Assembly: GCA_004340125.1 (NCBI GenBank)
Contig: SLUK01000002.1
Coordinates: 1 to 64,000 of the forward strand
DNA: 64,000 bases
Origin: Harryflintia acetispora
GTDB taxonomy: Bacteria; Bacillota; Clostridia; Oscillospirales; Ruminococcaceae
Direction of reading: 5' to 3'
Shown here in pieces: positions 24,356 through 32,148 of this stretch. A program made the position numbers and the translations under genes. Every line of letters starts with the position of its first letter. Positions within the stretch are counted from its first letter, which is position 1. The notes under the pieces were generated by a model. That model saw nothing but the letters and a program-made list of their open reading frames with translations. It searched no databases and had not been told where the DNA came from.

Positions 24356-24848
24356 ATTTCAGATATTCCAGAATGACCCGGTAGGCCTCCACCAGCCGCT
24401 CGAGGTCATAGTGCCGGCAGTTGGCCGGGCTGGTCGAGGGGAGGGGGATCGACTCGATTCCGCACACCGGTGTGCAGAGCCGCCGAAACAGCCGGGTGGC
24501 GGCGCCGCCGGTGGTGAAGACCGCCAGGATGTCGGCCGCCCCCAGGATCCGTCCCATGTCGTTGGGGACCGGGTCGGCGATGCTCTCGTCCGCCGCGCCC
24601 TTGATCTTGCAGGAATGTAGCACGTCCCAGAGCGCGATGTGATGGCGCAGCAGCAGCCGGCACTTTTCCTCGTTGCTTCTCGGCGGCTCCTCCTCCAAAA
24701 TGCGGCTGAGCACCTTCCAAAACCGGTTTTGCGGGTGCCCGTAGTAAAAGCCGTACTCCCGGGACTTGGGGGAGGGGAAGCTGCCGAGCATCAAAATGCG
24801 GGAGCGCGCGTCATACACCGGCTCGATGGGGTGAAGGATCGTCTCCAT
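24354..24848 (-). CDS. Hypoxanthine/uracil-DNA glycosylase (family 6-like)
   Basis: A 164-residue member of the uracil-DNA glycosylase superfamily. It has LMLGSFPSPKSREYGFYYG, then HPQNRFWKVL and a late SIPLPSTSPAN motif, the arrangement of bacterial DNA-deoxyinosine glycosylases. It should remove deaminated bases from DNA. The ATG at 24848 lies 10 bp after the GNAT stop, making it the last gene of the long leftward operon. Its link with aromatic synthesis is probably only positional. Confidence 0.85.
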   Translation of the reverse strand: METILHPIEPVYDARSRILMLGSFPSPKSREYGFYYGHPQNRFWKVLSRILEEEPPRSNEEKCRLLLRHHIALWDVLHSCKIKGAADESIADPVPNDMGRILGAADILAVFTTGGAATRLFRRLCTPVCGIESIPLPSTSPANCRHYDLERLVEAYRVILEYLK

Positions 24849-24858
24849 TTGGCCCTCC

Positions 24859-25287
24859 CTATAGCGTCTTTGTCATGTCCCGGTGGGGGCAGTGCTCGTC
24901 CATGTACCACTCCCCAAAGGCGGCGTAGCCCAGCCGCTCATAAAACCCGATTGCGCCCTCCTGGGCCGAGAGCTGGATCGCCTGTGCACCGAGGCTGCGC
25001 GCCAGCGCCTCGAGCTGCGCCATCAGTTCGCGGCCGGTGCCTCCCCGGCGGTATTCCTGCTCGACCGCCACCCGGCCGATCTTGTAGATCCCGTCGCGGT
25101 AGGGGAAGAGGCGTCCGGTGGCGATGGGGCGCTCCCCGTCGTAGAGCACGATGTTGTGCGCCACCGGGTCGGTCTCGTCGATCACCTCGGTGAAGCCCTG
25201 CTCGTCGTGGAATACCCGCACCCGGATGGCCATGGTGTCCTCGATCCCACATAGCCCCTTTCTCACCACGCAGCGATACCTATTCAT
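24859..25287 (-). CDS. GNAT-family acetyltransferase
   Basis: A 142-residue GNAT acetyltransferase of the ElaA/YjcF type. It has an IRVRVFHDEQGF N-terminus, an acetyl-CoA loop GRVAVEQEYRRGGTGREL and IGFYERLGYAAFG near the C-terminus. The acetyl-CoA fold is complete. The acceptor is unknown. Its start overlaps the radical SAM stop by 8 bp, so translation is probably coupled. Confidence 0.85.
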   Translation of the reverse strand: MNRYRCVVRKGLCGIEDTMAIRVRVFHDEQGFTEVIDETDPVAHNIVLYDGERPIATGRLFPYRDGIYKIGRVAVEQEYRRGGTGRELMAQLEALARSLGAQAIQLSAQEGAIGFYERLGYAAFGEWYMDEHCPHRDMTKTL

Positions 25288-26182
25288 TTTTCAGCACTCC
25301 TTCCAAGTCAAACGGCGGGATATAGCAGTCACTTGCCGCGCTGCGCTGCTGCAAATATCCGTCCTCCAGAGAGCAGCAGAGGAGATAGTCCTCCACCCGC
25401 CGGTATTCCTCCTCGCTGATCGTCCGGTCGATCTCGGGGAAGCGGCCCGCCTCCCCGCAGGGGATGTACTGGCTCATCAGGCTGAAGAGCACCTCTCCCG
25501 GGGCGAAGGTCTCGTTCACCCAGTCAATCACGTCCAGAGTGTTGTCTACCGCTCCGGGCAGGACCAGGTGCCTGATCACCACCCCGCGCTGCAAAATATC
25601 CTCGTCGTCGAAGACGCAGGGGCCCACCTGGCGCACCATCTCGAGGATTGCGGCCTTGGCAACCCCGGGATAGTCTGGCGCGCCGCTGTAGCGGGCTGCC
25701 AATGCGGGGTCGAGGTACTTGAGGTCGGGCAGGTAGATCTGCACCTTGCCCGCCAGGGCGCGCAGAGTCTCCGCCCGCTCATATCCGCCACAGTTGTAGA
25801 CCACCGGGACGGGGAGCGGTTCATGCAGCGACTCGATCACGGCGTGGGCAAAGTGGGTGGGGTTCACGAGGTTGATGTTGTGCACCCCTTTTGCGATCAG
25901 CTCGAAGTAGATTTCCCGCAGCCGGGAGACGGAAACCTCGGCGCCGTACCCCCCGGCGCTGATCTGATGGTTTTGACAGAAGACGCAGCGAAGCGCGCAG
26001 CCCGAAAAGAACACCGTCCCCGAGCCGCGCGTCCCGCTGATACAGGGCTCCTCCCACTCGTGCACGCCCGCGCGCGCCAGGACCGGGAGGCTCCCTTCTT
26101 TACAGATTCCTTCCCCCGCATGCGCCGTGCGCCGCGCGCCGCAGCGGCGCGGGCAGAGCGAGCAGGTAAACGTCTCCTTCAT
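25280..26182 (-). CDS. Radical SAM protein (PflA-like, COG1313 type)
   Basis: A 300-residue radical SAM protein. The [4Fe-4S]-binding CxxxCxxC is CALRCVFC near residue 65. An extra N-terminal cysteine motif CSLCPRRCG may hold a second metal site. Later motifs (YNCGGYE; LPDLKYLDP; VIRHLVLPG) match the uncharacterised relatives of pyruvate formate-lyase activase. The ATG overlaps the pheA stop by 4 bp. Target is unknown; it may act on a separate glycyl-radical or amino-acid substrate. Confidence 0.88.
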   Translation of the reverse strand: MKETFTCSLCPRRCGARRTAHAGEGICKEGSLPVLARAGVHEWEEPCISGTRGSGTVFFSGCALRCVFCQNHQISAGGYGAEVSVSRLREIYFELIAKGVHNINLVNPTHFAHAVIESLHEPLPVPVVYNCGGYERAETLRALAGKVQIYLPDLKYLDPALAARYSGAPDYPGVAKAAILEMVRQVGPCVFDDEDILQRGVVIRHLVLPGAVDNTLDVIDWVNETFAPGEVLFSLMSQYIPCGEAGRFPEIDRTISEEEYRRVEDYLLCCSLEDGYLQQRSAASDCYIPPFDLEGVLKNE

Positions 26183-27318
26183 CCTTTATAGTTCCCCAAA
26201 AATTCAAAGTGCCCGAGCTCCTCCTGCAGCGAGCAGAGCAGGTCCAGTACCGGCTTTTCACGCACCGAGCCCTCGAAGTCGAAGTAGAAGAGGAACTCAA
26301 AGTCGGTGTCCGGCAGCGGGCGGCTCTCGAGCTTGGTGAGGTTTAAGGACTGTGCCGCAAACCGGCTGATCAGCCGGTAGAGCGACCCGGCGGTGTGCGG
26401 CAGGGTCAGCGACAGGCTGATCTTATTCGCTCCCGGCTCGATGATCAGCTCCCGGCTCATACAGATGAAGCGGGTAAAATTCTGCCTGGCATTTTGAAAG
26501 TCCCGCGCCGCCACCGTCAGGCCGTAGAGCCTGGCGCATTCCTCGCTGGCGATTGCGGCGGCTGTAGCGCTGCCGCAATCGGCGACGAACTTGGCCGCGG
26601 CGGCGGTGTTGCGGTAGATGTGCACGCGCAGCTGCGGGTTCTGGCGCAAAAACTGCGAGCACTGCCCGAGCCCCTGCTCATGCGAGTAAATATCGGTCAG
26701 CTTCTGAAGATCGGTTTCCCCCGATGTGAGCAGGCAGTGGTTGACCGGCAGCTTATACGAGCGGCAGATGGTGAGCCGGTAATCCCGCAGCAGGTCGTAT
26801 ACCCGCGTCACGCTGCCGTTGCTGGAGTTTTCGATCGGCAGCACCCCATAGTCGCATTCCCCGCTGCGCACCGCCTCGAACACGTCCTCGAACTGCCCGC
26901 AGAAGGAAAGGTCGGGGGAGGGAAACATCTGCCGTGCCGCCTCGTGGGAATAGGCGCCTGGCACCCCCTGGCAGGCGACCCTGGCCTTCTTCGGCAGGGT
27001 CGCGCCGCTTCCCAGTGCGGCGCCGATCTGCGCGCGCAGCCGGGCGCCCCGCTCGCCGCTCAGCTGGATATGCTGGTAGCTCTTGCTGATGTCCATGATG
27101 GTCTGAAAGAGCACCCCGGCGCCGGTGCCGTATTCTTTGCCGGCGCGCGCGCTGACCTTTTCGATCACCTTGCGTTCCCGTTCGGGATGGAAGACCGGCA
27201 GACCATGTTCACTCTTGTACTGCGCCACCGCGCGCACCGTGTCCATCCGGCGGCAGAAAAGGCGCACGAGCTCGCTGTCGATCTCGTCGATCTCGCCGCG
27301 CAACGCCTCCAAATCCAT
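26179..27318 (-). CDS. pheA: Bifunctional chorismate mutase/prephenate dehydratase
   Basis: A 379-residue P-protein. Residues 1-85 form an AroQ chorismate mutase (LRGEIDEIDSELVRLFCRRM; HPEREREKVI-like helix). The prephenate dehydratase domain covers about 110-290 (VACQGVPGAYSHEAARQMF; GVLPIENSSNGSVTRVYDLL). A C-terminal ACT domain (residues 300-379, LPHTAGSLYRLISRFAAQSLNLTKLESRP) carries the phenylalanine feedback site. It makes phenylpyruvate. The ATG directly follows the aroC stop. Its place in an operon with a Phe-rich leader peptide fits Phe control. Confidence 0.95.
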   Translation of the reverse strand: MDLEALRGEIDEIDSELVRLFCRRMDTVRAVAQYKSEHGLPVFHPERERKVIEKVSARAGKEYGTGAGVLFQTIMDISKSYQHIQLSGERGARLRAQIGAALGSGATLPKKARVACQGVPGAYSHEAARQMFPSPDLSFCGQFEDVFEAVRSGECDYGVLPIENSSNGSVTRVYDLLRDYRLTICRSYKLPVNHCLLTSGETDLQKLTDIYSHEQGLGQCSQFLRQNPQLRVHIYRNTAAAAKFVADCGSATAAAIASEECARLYGLTVAARDFQNARQNFTRFICMSRELIIEPGANKISLSLTLPHTAGSLYRLISRFAAQSLNLTKLESRPLPDTDFEFLFYFDFEGSVREKPVLDLLCSLQEELGHFEFLGNYKG

Positions 27319-28407
27319 CTAGAGCACCCCGCTTTCCAATAATAGGTCCAGGATCGCCAGCGCGCTTGCCGCCTCGACGCAGGGGACGGCGCGCACCGCG
27401 AGACACGGATCGTGCCGCCCCTTGATGAGCAGGGTGGCGTCCTTCTTTTGGATGTAGTCGACCGTCTGCTGCTCCTGGCCGATCGAGGGGGTCGGCTTCA
27501 TGGCGCAGCGAAAGAGGATGGGCATGCCGGAGGAAATTCCCCCCAAAATCCCGCCGTGGCGGTTGGTGCGGGTGCGCACCCATTCGCCGTCCATGTAAAA
27601 CGGGTCATTGTTCTGGGAGCCGCGCAGCCTGGCGCTGCCGAAGCCCTCGCCGAACTCGACCCCCTTCATGGCGGGGATGCCGAAGAGGATCGAAGAGAGG
27701 CGGTTCTCGATCCCGCCGAACATCGGGTCGCCGAGCCCGGGCGGCAGCCCGAGGACGGCGCATTCCACCACCCCGCCCAGCGAGTCGCAGCATAGGCGCG
27801 CGCGCTCGATTTCGTCCCGCATCTGCCTGCCCCGCTCCTCGCTGAGCACCGGGAAGGGCCGCGAGCCCGGGAGCAGCAGCTCCTCCTTTTTCAGATTCAC
27901 CGGGTCGAAGGGGTCGTCCTGAATTTCCCCTGCCGCGCAGAGGTGCGCCCCCACCTCGACCCCGTAGCGGGAAAGGATCTGCTTGGCGATCCCCCCGGCG
28001 GCCACCAACGGGGCGGTCAGGCGGCCGGAAAAGTGCCCGCCGCCCCGGATGTCGCCATAGCCCTGGTAACGAAAATAGCCGGTAAAATCGGCGTGCCCCG
28101 GCCGCGCGAGGGCGGCGGTGCGCTGATAGTCCCCCGAACGGGTGTCGGTGTTCTCGATCAGGATGCACACCGGCGTGCCGCAGGTGGTGTCCTCCAAAAT
28201 CCCGCTCAGAAAGCGGGGGAGGTCCTGCTCCCGCCGCGGGGTGGAGGTCAAATCCTTCCCCGGCGCGCGGCGGGCGGTGAAGGCCAGCAGCTCGTCCATG
28301 TCGATATGCTCCCCGGCGGGCAGCCCGTCGAGCACCGCGCCGATCCCCGGCCCGTGCGACTCCCCAAAAATGGACAGCTTCAGCTTGTTTCCCCAGCTAG
28401 AGGACAT
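27319..28407 (-). CDS. aroC: Chorismate synthase
   Basis: A 362-residue FMN-dependent enzyme that converts EPSP to chorismate. Signatures are FGESHGPGIGAVLDGLPAG near the start, RPGHADFTGYFRYQGYGDIRGGGHFSGR in the middle, and GGILGGISSGMPI later. The ATG at 28407 has GGAGG 8 bp upstream, and a TTG one codon earlier is also possible. It overlaps the aroA stop by 11 bp, implying translational coupling. Confidence 0.97.
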   Translation of the reverse strand: MSSSWGNKLKLSIFGESHGPGIGAVLDGLPAGEHIDMDELLAFTARRAPGKDLTSTPRREQDLPRFLSGILEDTTCGTPVCILIENTDTRSGDYQRTAALARPGHADFTGYFRYQGYGDIRGGGHFSGRLTAPLVAAGGIAKQILSRYGVEVGAHLCAAGEIQDDPFDPVNLKKEELLLPGSRPFPVLSEERGRQMRDEIERARLCCDSLGGVVECAVLGLPPGLGDPMFGGIENRLSSILFGIPAMKGVEFGEGFGSARLRGSQNNDPFYMDGEWVRTRTNRHGGILGGISSGMPILFRCAMKPTPSIGQEQQTVDYIQKKDATLLIKGRHDPCLAVRAVPCVEAASALAILDLLLESGVL

Positions 28408-29653
28408 CAATTTTCCCTCCTAAATTTCGATAATGGGTGAAGAAATCCGGATAGCTCTTTTCCACCGCCTGCGCTCCCCGGATGGTCACGGGTCCTTCGC
28501 AGCGGGTGGCGGCGATGGCGCAGGCCATCACGATCCGGTGGTCCCCCCAGCCGCTGACCTCGCCCCCGCGCAGGGCGGGAGCGCCACTGATTCGCAGATA
28601 GTCGGGCCCCTCGCACACCTTCGCGCCCAGCCTGGTCAGGCAGTCGGCCATCGCCGCGAGGCGGTCGCATTCCTTGATCCGCAGCCGCCCGGCGTTTTCG
28701 ATCAGGGTTTCCCCTTCGCTCAGCGCCGCGACCACCGCCAGGATGGGCACCAGGTCGGGCACCTGCGAGGCGTCGATTCTGCATGCGTGCAGCCGGCCGC
28801 CTTGCACCGAGAGGGGATCGTCCCCCCCGGCCGTTGCCCCGAAGCCGCGTAGCAGCCGGACGATCGCCCGGTCCCCCTGAGGGCTGTCCGGGTCCAGCCC
28901 GGCGCACGCGACAGGGGAGCCCAGCGCCCCGGCGCTCAGCCAGAAGGCGGCGTTCGAGTAGTCCGCCTCGATGGTCTCCTCCCGCTTGTGGTAGCGCTGG
29001 CGGCCGGGGATGTGCCAGCCGTAGGGGCGCGCCTCGATGTCGACCCCGAAGCGGCGCAGGGTGGCGACGGTCATCTCCACGTATCCGGCGGACTGCAGGG
29101 GAGTGCTCAAGGCGATGTCGCTGCCGCGCTCCAGCAGCGGAAGGGCGAAGAGGAGCCCCGAGACGTACTGCGAGCTGACGTCGCCCGGCAGCTCGTACCA
29201 GCCCGGGCGCAGCCGCCCGATGACCGAGAAGGGCATGCCGCTGCTGCGCGAGAAGGCGGCGCCGTGCCGCTCCATCTGTCCCGCCAGCAGGGAATAGGGC
29301 CGCTGCGGGAGGTTGCCCGCGCCAAGGAAGGTGGCGTTTACCCCGAGCGCCCCCGCCACGGGCAGCAGAAAGCGCAGGGTCGAGCCGCTCTCGCGGCAGT
29401 CGCAGGCGGCGCCCTGCGGCGGGGAAATGATCCCCGTCACCCGGGCCGTACCGCCGCAAAGGTCGATCTTTGCCCCCAGCGCGCGCAGTACCCCCAGGGT
29501 GGCGAGGATGTCCTGCGAAGGGGAGAGGCCGTGCAGCACGCTTTCCCCCTCCCGGCAGAGCGCGGCGCAGATCAGCGCGCGGTGGGCCGCCGACTTGGAG
29601 GGGGGCGCTTCGAGCGTCCCCCTAAGACGGCGCGGGGTGATGGTTATATCCAT
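28397..29653 (-). CDS. aroA: 3-phosphoshikimate 1-carboxyvinyltransferase (EPSP synthase)
   Basis: A 418-residue two-domain enzyme that joins PEP to shikimate 3-phosphate. Motifs include PPSKSAAHRALICAALC near residue 17, ESGSTLRFLLPVA around residue 85 and the C-terminal KECDRLAAMAD and GWGDHRIVMACAIAA. It keeps the phosphate and PEP residues expected for the family. GGGGGAAC precedes the ATG at 29653. Second to third position in the aro operon. Confidence 0.97.
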   Translation of the reverse strand: MDITITPRRLRGTLEAPPSKSAAHRALICAALCREGESVLHGLSPSQDILATLGVLRALGAKIDLCGGTARVTGIISPPQGAACDCRESGSTLRFLLPVAGALGVNATFLGAGNLPQRPYSLLAGQMERHGAAFSRSSGMPFSVIGRLRPGWYELPGDVSSQYVSGLLFALPLLERGSDIALSTPLQSAGYVEMTVATLRRFGVDIEARPYGWHIPGRQRYHKREETIEADYSNAAFWLSAGALGSPVACAGLDPDSPQGDRAIVRLLRGFGATAGGDDPLSVQGGRLHACRIDASQVPDLVPILAVVAALSEGETLIENAGRLRIKECDRLAAMADCLTRLGAKVCEGPDYLRISGAPALRGGEVSGWGDHRIVMACAIAATRCEGPVTIRGAQAVEKSYPDFFTHYRNLGGKIDVL

Positions 29654-29667
29654 ATGTTTTGTTCCCC

Positions 29668-30714
29668 CTATGCCCCGATGAACGGGCCGATCTCGGACAC
29701 CGGGACCGGGTGCAGCCTGGCCCGCCCGATTTTATCGAGCAGGATGAAGGTAAGGCTCGCGCCGTGGCGCTTCTTGTCGCCCAGCATGGCCGGCACGAGG
29801 TCGCAGAGGTTCCCGTCGTACCGGTCGGCCATCCCGTAGGCGGCCAGCGCCCGCTCGATTTTGGCGGCGCTGCCGGGAGCGGTGAGGCCCAGCGCCTCGC
29901 TGCGCCGGGTGATCTCGGCCATCCCGATTCCGACCGCCCGCCCATGGCTGACGGCGTAGCCGCTCTGCCTTTCGATGGCGTGTCCCAGGGTGTGTCCAAA
30001 GTTTAAAAGCTGCCGCAGCCCGGTGTCCCGCTCGTCGCGCTCGACCGTCTCGCGCTTGAGGTCCACGCAGCGGCGGATGACCTGCTCCAGATGCTCCTTC
30101 ACCGCTCCCGAAGCCAACAGGTCGAAAAGAGCTTCGTCGAAGATGGCCCCGTATTTGATGGCCTCGGCCACCCCGTCGCAGAAGTTTTCCTGCGGCAGGG
30201 TGGAGAGGGTGGCGCTGTCGCAGAGCACCAGGACCGGCTGCCAGAAGGCGCCGACCAGGTTTTTCCCCTCGGCGGTGTCCACCCCGGTCTTGCCGCCCAC
30301 CGAGGAGTCGATCATCGCGAGGAAGGTGGTGGGGATCTGCACGAAGTCGATCCCCCGCAGCCAGCTGGCTGCCGCGAAGCCGGTCACATCCCCGACCACC
30401 CCGCCGCCCAGGGCGATGAGAAGGTCGCTCCTGGTGATTCCGCTTTCATTCAGGAAGCGGTAGATATCCTGCATGGTGGAAAGGTTCTTGCTGCCCTCGC
30501 CGTTCGGGAAGGCGAATTTAACCGCCTCGATCCCGGCGCTTTCAAGCGACCGGATCAGCGCCGTTCCGTAGAGGCCGTCGACCCGGTCGTCGGTGATGAC
30601 CGCGGCCTTGGCCTTCGGGCGCAGGGCGCGGATGCGCGCCCCGGCGCTTTGCAGCAGCCCCTGGCCGATCAAAATATCATAGGGGGCGGCGGTATGGACG
30701 GTGATGGTTGGCAT
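29668..30714 (-). CDS. aroB: 3-dehydroquinate synthase
   Basis: A 348-residue NAD- and metal-dependent enzyme converting DAHP to dehydroquinate. It shows GEGSKNL, ALGGGVVGDVTGFAAA, SSVGGKTGVD and the metal ligands in FGHTLGHAIE. AAGGAG precedes the ATG at 30714. It follows the DAHP synthase gene by 18 bp, giving the first two steps in order. Confidence 0.97.
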   Translation of the reverse strand: MPTITVHTAAPYDILIGQGLLQSAGARIRALRPKAKAAVITDDRVDGLYGTALIRSLESAGIEAVKFAFPNGEGSKNLSTMQDIYRFLNESGITRSDLLIALGGGVVGDVTGFAAASWLRGIDFVQIPTTFLAMIDSSVGGKTGVDTAEGKNLVGAFWQPVLVLCDSATLSTLPQENFCDGVAEAIKYGAIFDEALFDLLASGAVKEHLEQVIRRCVDLKRETVERDERDTGLRQLLNFGHTLGHAIERQSGYAVSHGRAVGIGMAEITRRSEALGLTAPGSAAKIERALAAYGMADRYDGNLCDLVPAMLGDKKRHGASLTFILLDKIGRARLHPVPVSEIGPFIGA

Positions 30715-30732
30715 AGGGGGTTCACTCCTTAC

Positions 30733-31749
30733 TTAGTCGGCCATTTTCTTGCCCATGAAACTTGCCATCGACTTGATTTTGGGCATGAGCTCGTCGAACT
30801 GGTCGGGGGTCAGCGACTGCGGGCCGTCCGAGAGGGCGTGCTGCGGGTCGTTGTGCACCTCGATGATCAGGCCGTCCGCGCCGGCCGCGATGGCGGCCAT
30901 CGAGAGGGGCTCGACCATCCAGTTGATCCCGGCCGCATGGCTGGGATCGACCACCACCGGCAGGTGGCTGAGCTTCTTGAGCATGGGCACCGCCGAGATG
31001 TCCAGGGTGTTGCGCGTGGCCGTCTCGAAGGTACGGATCCCCCGCTCACAGAGGATGACGTTCATGTTGCCCCCGGCCATGATGTATTCGGCGCTCATGA
31101 GGAGCTCCTCCATGGTGTTGGCCAGCCCCCGCTTTAAGAGGATGGGCTTTCTCAGCTTCCCGAGCTCCTTGAGCAGCTCGAAGTTCTGCATGTTGCGCGC
31201 GCCGACCTGGATGACGTCGACGTCCTCGAACAGCGGCAGGTGCGAGGCGCTCATGACCTCGGTGACGATCGGCATGCCGGTCTTTCTCCTGGCCGCGTGC
31301 AGCAGCTCGATCCCCTCGGCGCGCAGGCCCTGGAAGGCATAGGGCGAGGTGCGGGGCTTGAAGGCGCCGCCGCGCACCAGGCGTGCGCCGGCCTTGTGCA
31401 CCCGGTCGGCCACCTCGGTGATCTGCGCCTCGCTCTCCACCGAGCAGGGGCCGCTGATCACCTGGAAGTTGCCCCCGCCGATCTTGAGCTCCCCGATCTG
31501 TACGACCGTATCCAGCGGATGGAATTTGCGGTTGGCATTCTTGTAGGGCTCCTGTATCCGGATGGCGTCTTCGACGATGCTCACCGCCTTGATGGTATCA
31601 AGGTCGAGCTTTGCGGTATCGCCCACCAGCCCCAGGATGGTGGTGTGCAGCCCCTTGGTCGGGCGCGCCTCGATCCCCTGATCGCTCAGCCACTGGATAA
31701 AATTGTCGAGCTTGTCCTGCTGTATGTTATTTTTGAGAATGACGACCAT
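30733..31749 (-). CDS. aroF: DAHP synthase (type I-beta, AroF with N-terminal ACT-like domain)
   Basis: The 338-residue enzyme condenses PEP and erythrose 4-phosphate, the committed step of the shikimate pathway. It has a ferredoxin-like N-terminal regulatory domain (residues 1-70), GPCSVESEAQ, RGGAFKPRTSPYAFQG, the KRG of ILLKRGLA and DPSHAAG, as in Bacillus/Thermotoga type I-beta enzymes. I choose ATG 31749, with AGGA 7 bp upstream; the longer frame runs into the leader. It is the first structural gene after the attenuator at 31818-31861. Feedback by Phe or Tyr through the N-terminal domain is likely. Confidence 0.95.
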   Translation of the reverse strand: MVVILKNNIQQDKLDNFIQWLSDQGIEARPTKGLHTTILGLVGDTAKLDLDTIKAVSIVEDAIRIQEPYKNANRKFHPLDTVVQIGELKIGGGNFQVISGPCSVESEAQITEVADRVHKAGARLVRGGAFKPRTSPYAFQGLRAEGIELLHAARRKTGMPIVTEVMSASHLPLFEDVDVIQVGARNMQNFELLKELGKLRKPILLKRGLANTMEELLMSAEYIMAGGNMNVILCERGIRTFETATRNTLDISAVPMLKKLSHLPVVVDPSHAAGINWMVEPLSMAAIAAGADGLIIEVHNDPQHALSDGPQSLTPDQFDELMPKIKSMASFMGKKMAD

Positions 31750-31817
31750 GATAGTTTCCTCCAAACAGTTTACTATATTTTTGAGCCTTTCGCCACCGGT
31801 TAGCAAAAAGCTGCAAA

Positions 31818-31861
31818 GACAAACAAAAAGGCCGGTACTTTTGCTACCAAAAGTACCGGCC
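31818..31861 (-). terminator. Attenuator terminator of the aro operon
   Basis: A 14-bp stem (31848-31861 with 31830-31843, loop of 4) followed on the minus strand by TTTTTGTTTG. It lies between the leader peptide and aroF. The 5' arm could instead pair with 31907-31916 (CCAAAGACCG on the transcript) inside the leader's last codons, forming an antiterminator. Confidence 0.85.
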
Positions 31862-31889
31862 TGTGTGCACGGGTGGTTCCTGCTGCCCC

Positions 31890-32018
31890 TTAGGCGGGCA
31901 GTGAAGCGGTCTTTGGCAGTTTATTTAATTTGTCGCAGCAAAAAAAGCCGGCGCTAAAGAAATAGCCCTGGCTAAAGTAAAAGAAAAATTTGTTGTTTGC
32001 TGCACAAGTAACTGCCAT
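31890..32018 (-). CDS. Phe/Tyr-rich leader peptide (42 aa)
   Basis: A 42-residue leader beginning MAVTCAANNK, then FFFYFSQGYF and FSAGFFCC. Eight Phe and two Tyr lie within residues 11-26. GAGGAG is 9 bp upstream of the ATG at 32018. The stop lies 28 bp before the attenuator stem. Ribosome stalling at scarce Phe-tRNA (or Tyr-tRNA) would favour read-through into aroF-pheA. A longer in-frame start at 32093 overlaps the promoter and is rejected. Confidence 0.8.
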   Translation of the reverse strand: MAVTCAANNKFFFYFSQGYFFSAGFFCCDKLNKLPKTASLPA

Positions 32019-32063
32019 ACTGGAAAACTCCTCGCATGATGAGTGTTCTGATTTATGGTGCTT

Positions 32064-32093
32064 ATCATACCTTAACCACCCTTTGGCTGTCAA
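32064..32093 (-). promoter_or_regulatory. Promoter of the aro operon
   Basis: On the minus strand TTGACA (32088-32093), an 18-bp spacer and TATGAT (32064-32069). Transcription should start near 32057, about 40 nt before the leader peptide. Confidence 0.8.
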
Positions 32094-32148
32094 GAGGAGT
32101 GAAGCGTTTTTCGTCAGATTGATCAGAAATTTCTTATTTTACTAAAAA

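Noticed and set aside
31818..32060. T-box riboswitch for the aro operon
   Set aside because: GGGTGG occurs, but no T-box core (AGGGTGGNACCGCG on the transcript) is found. The leader peptide and attenuator explain the region better.
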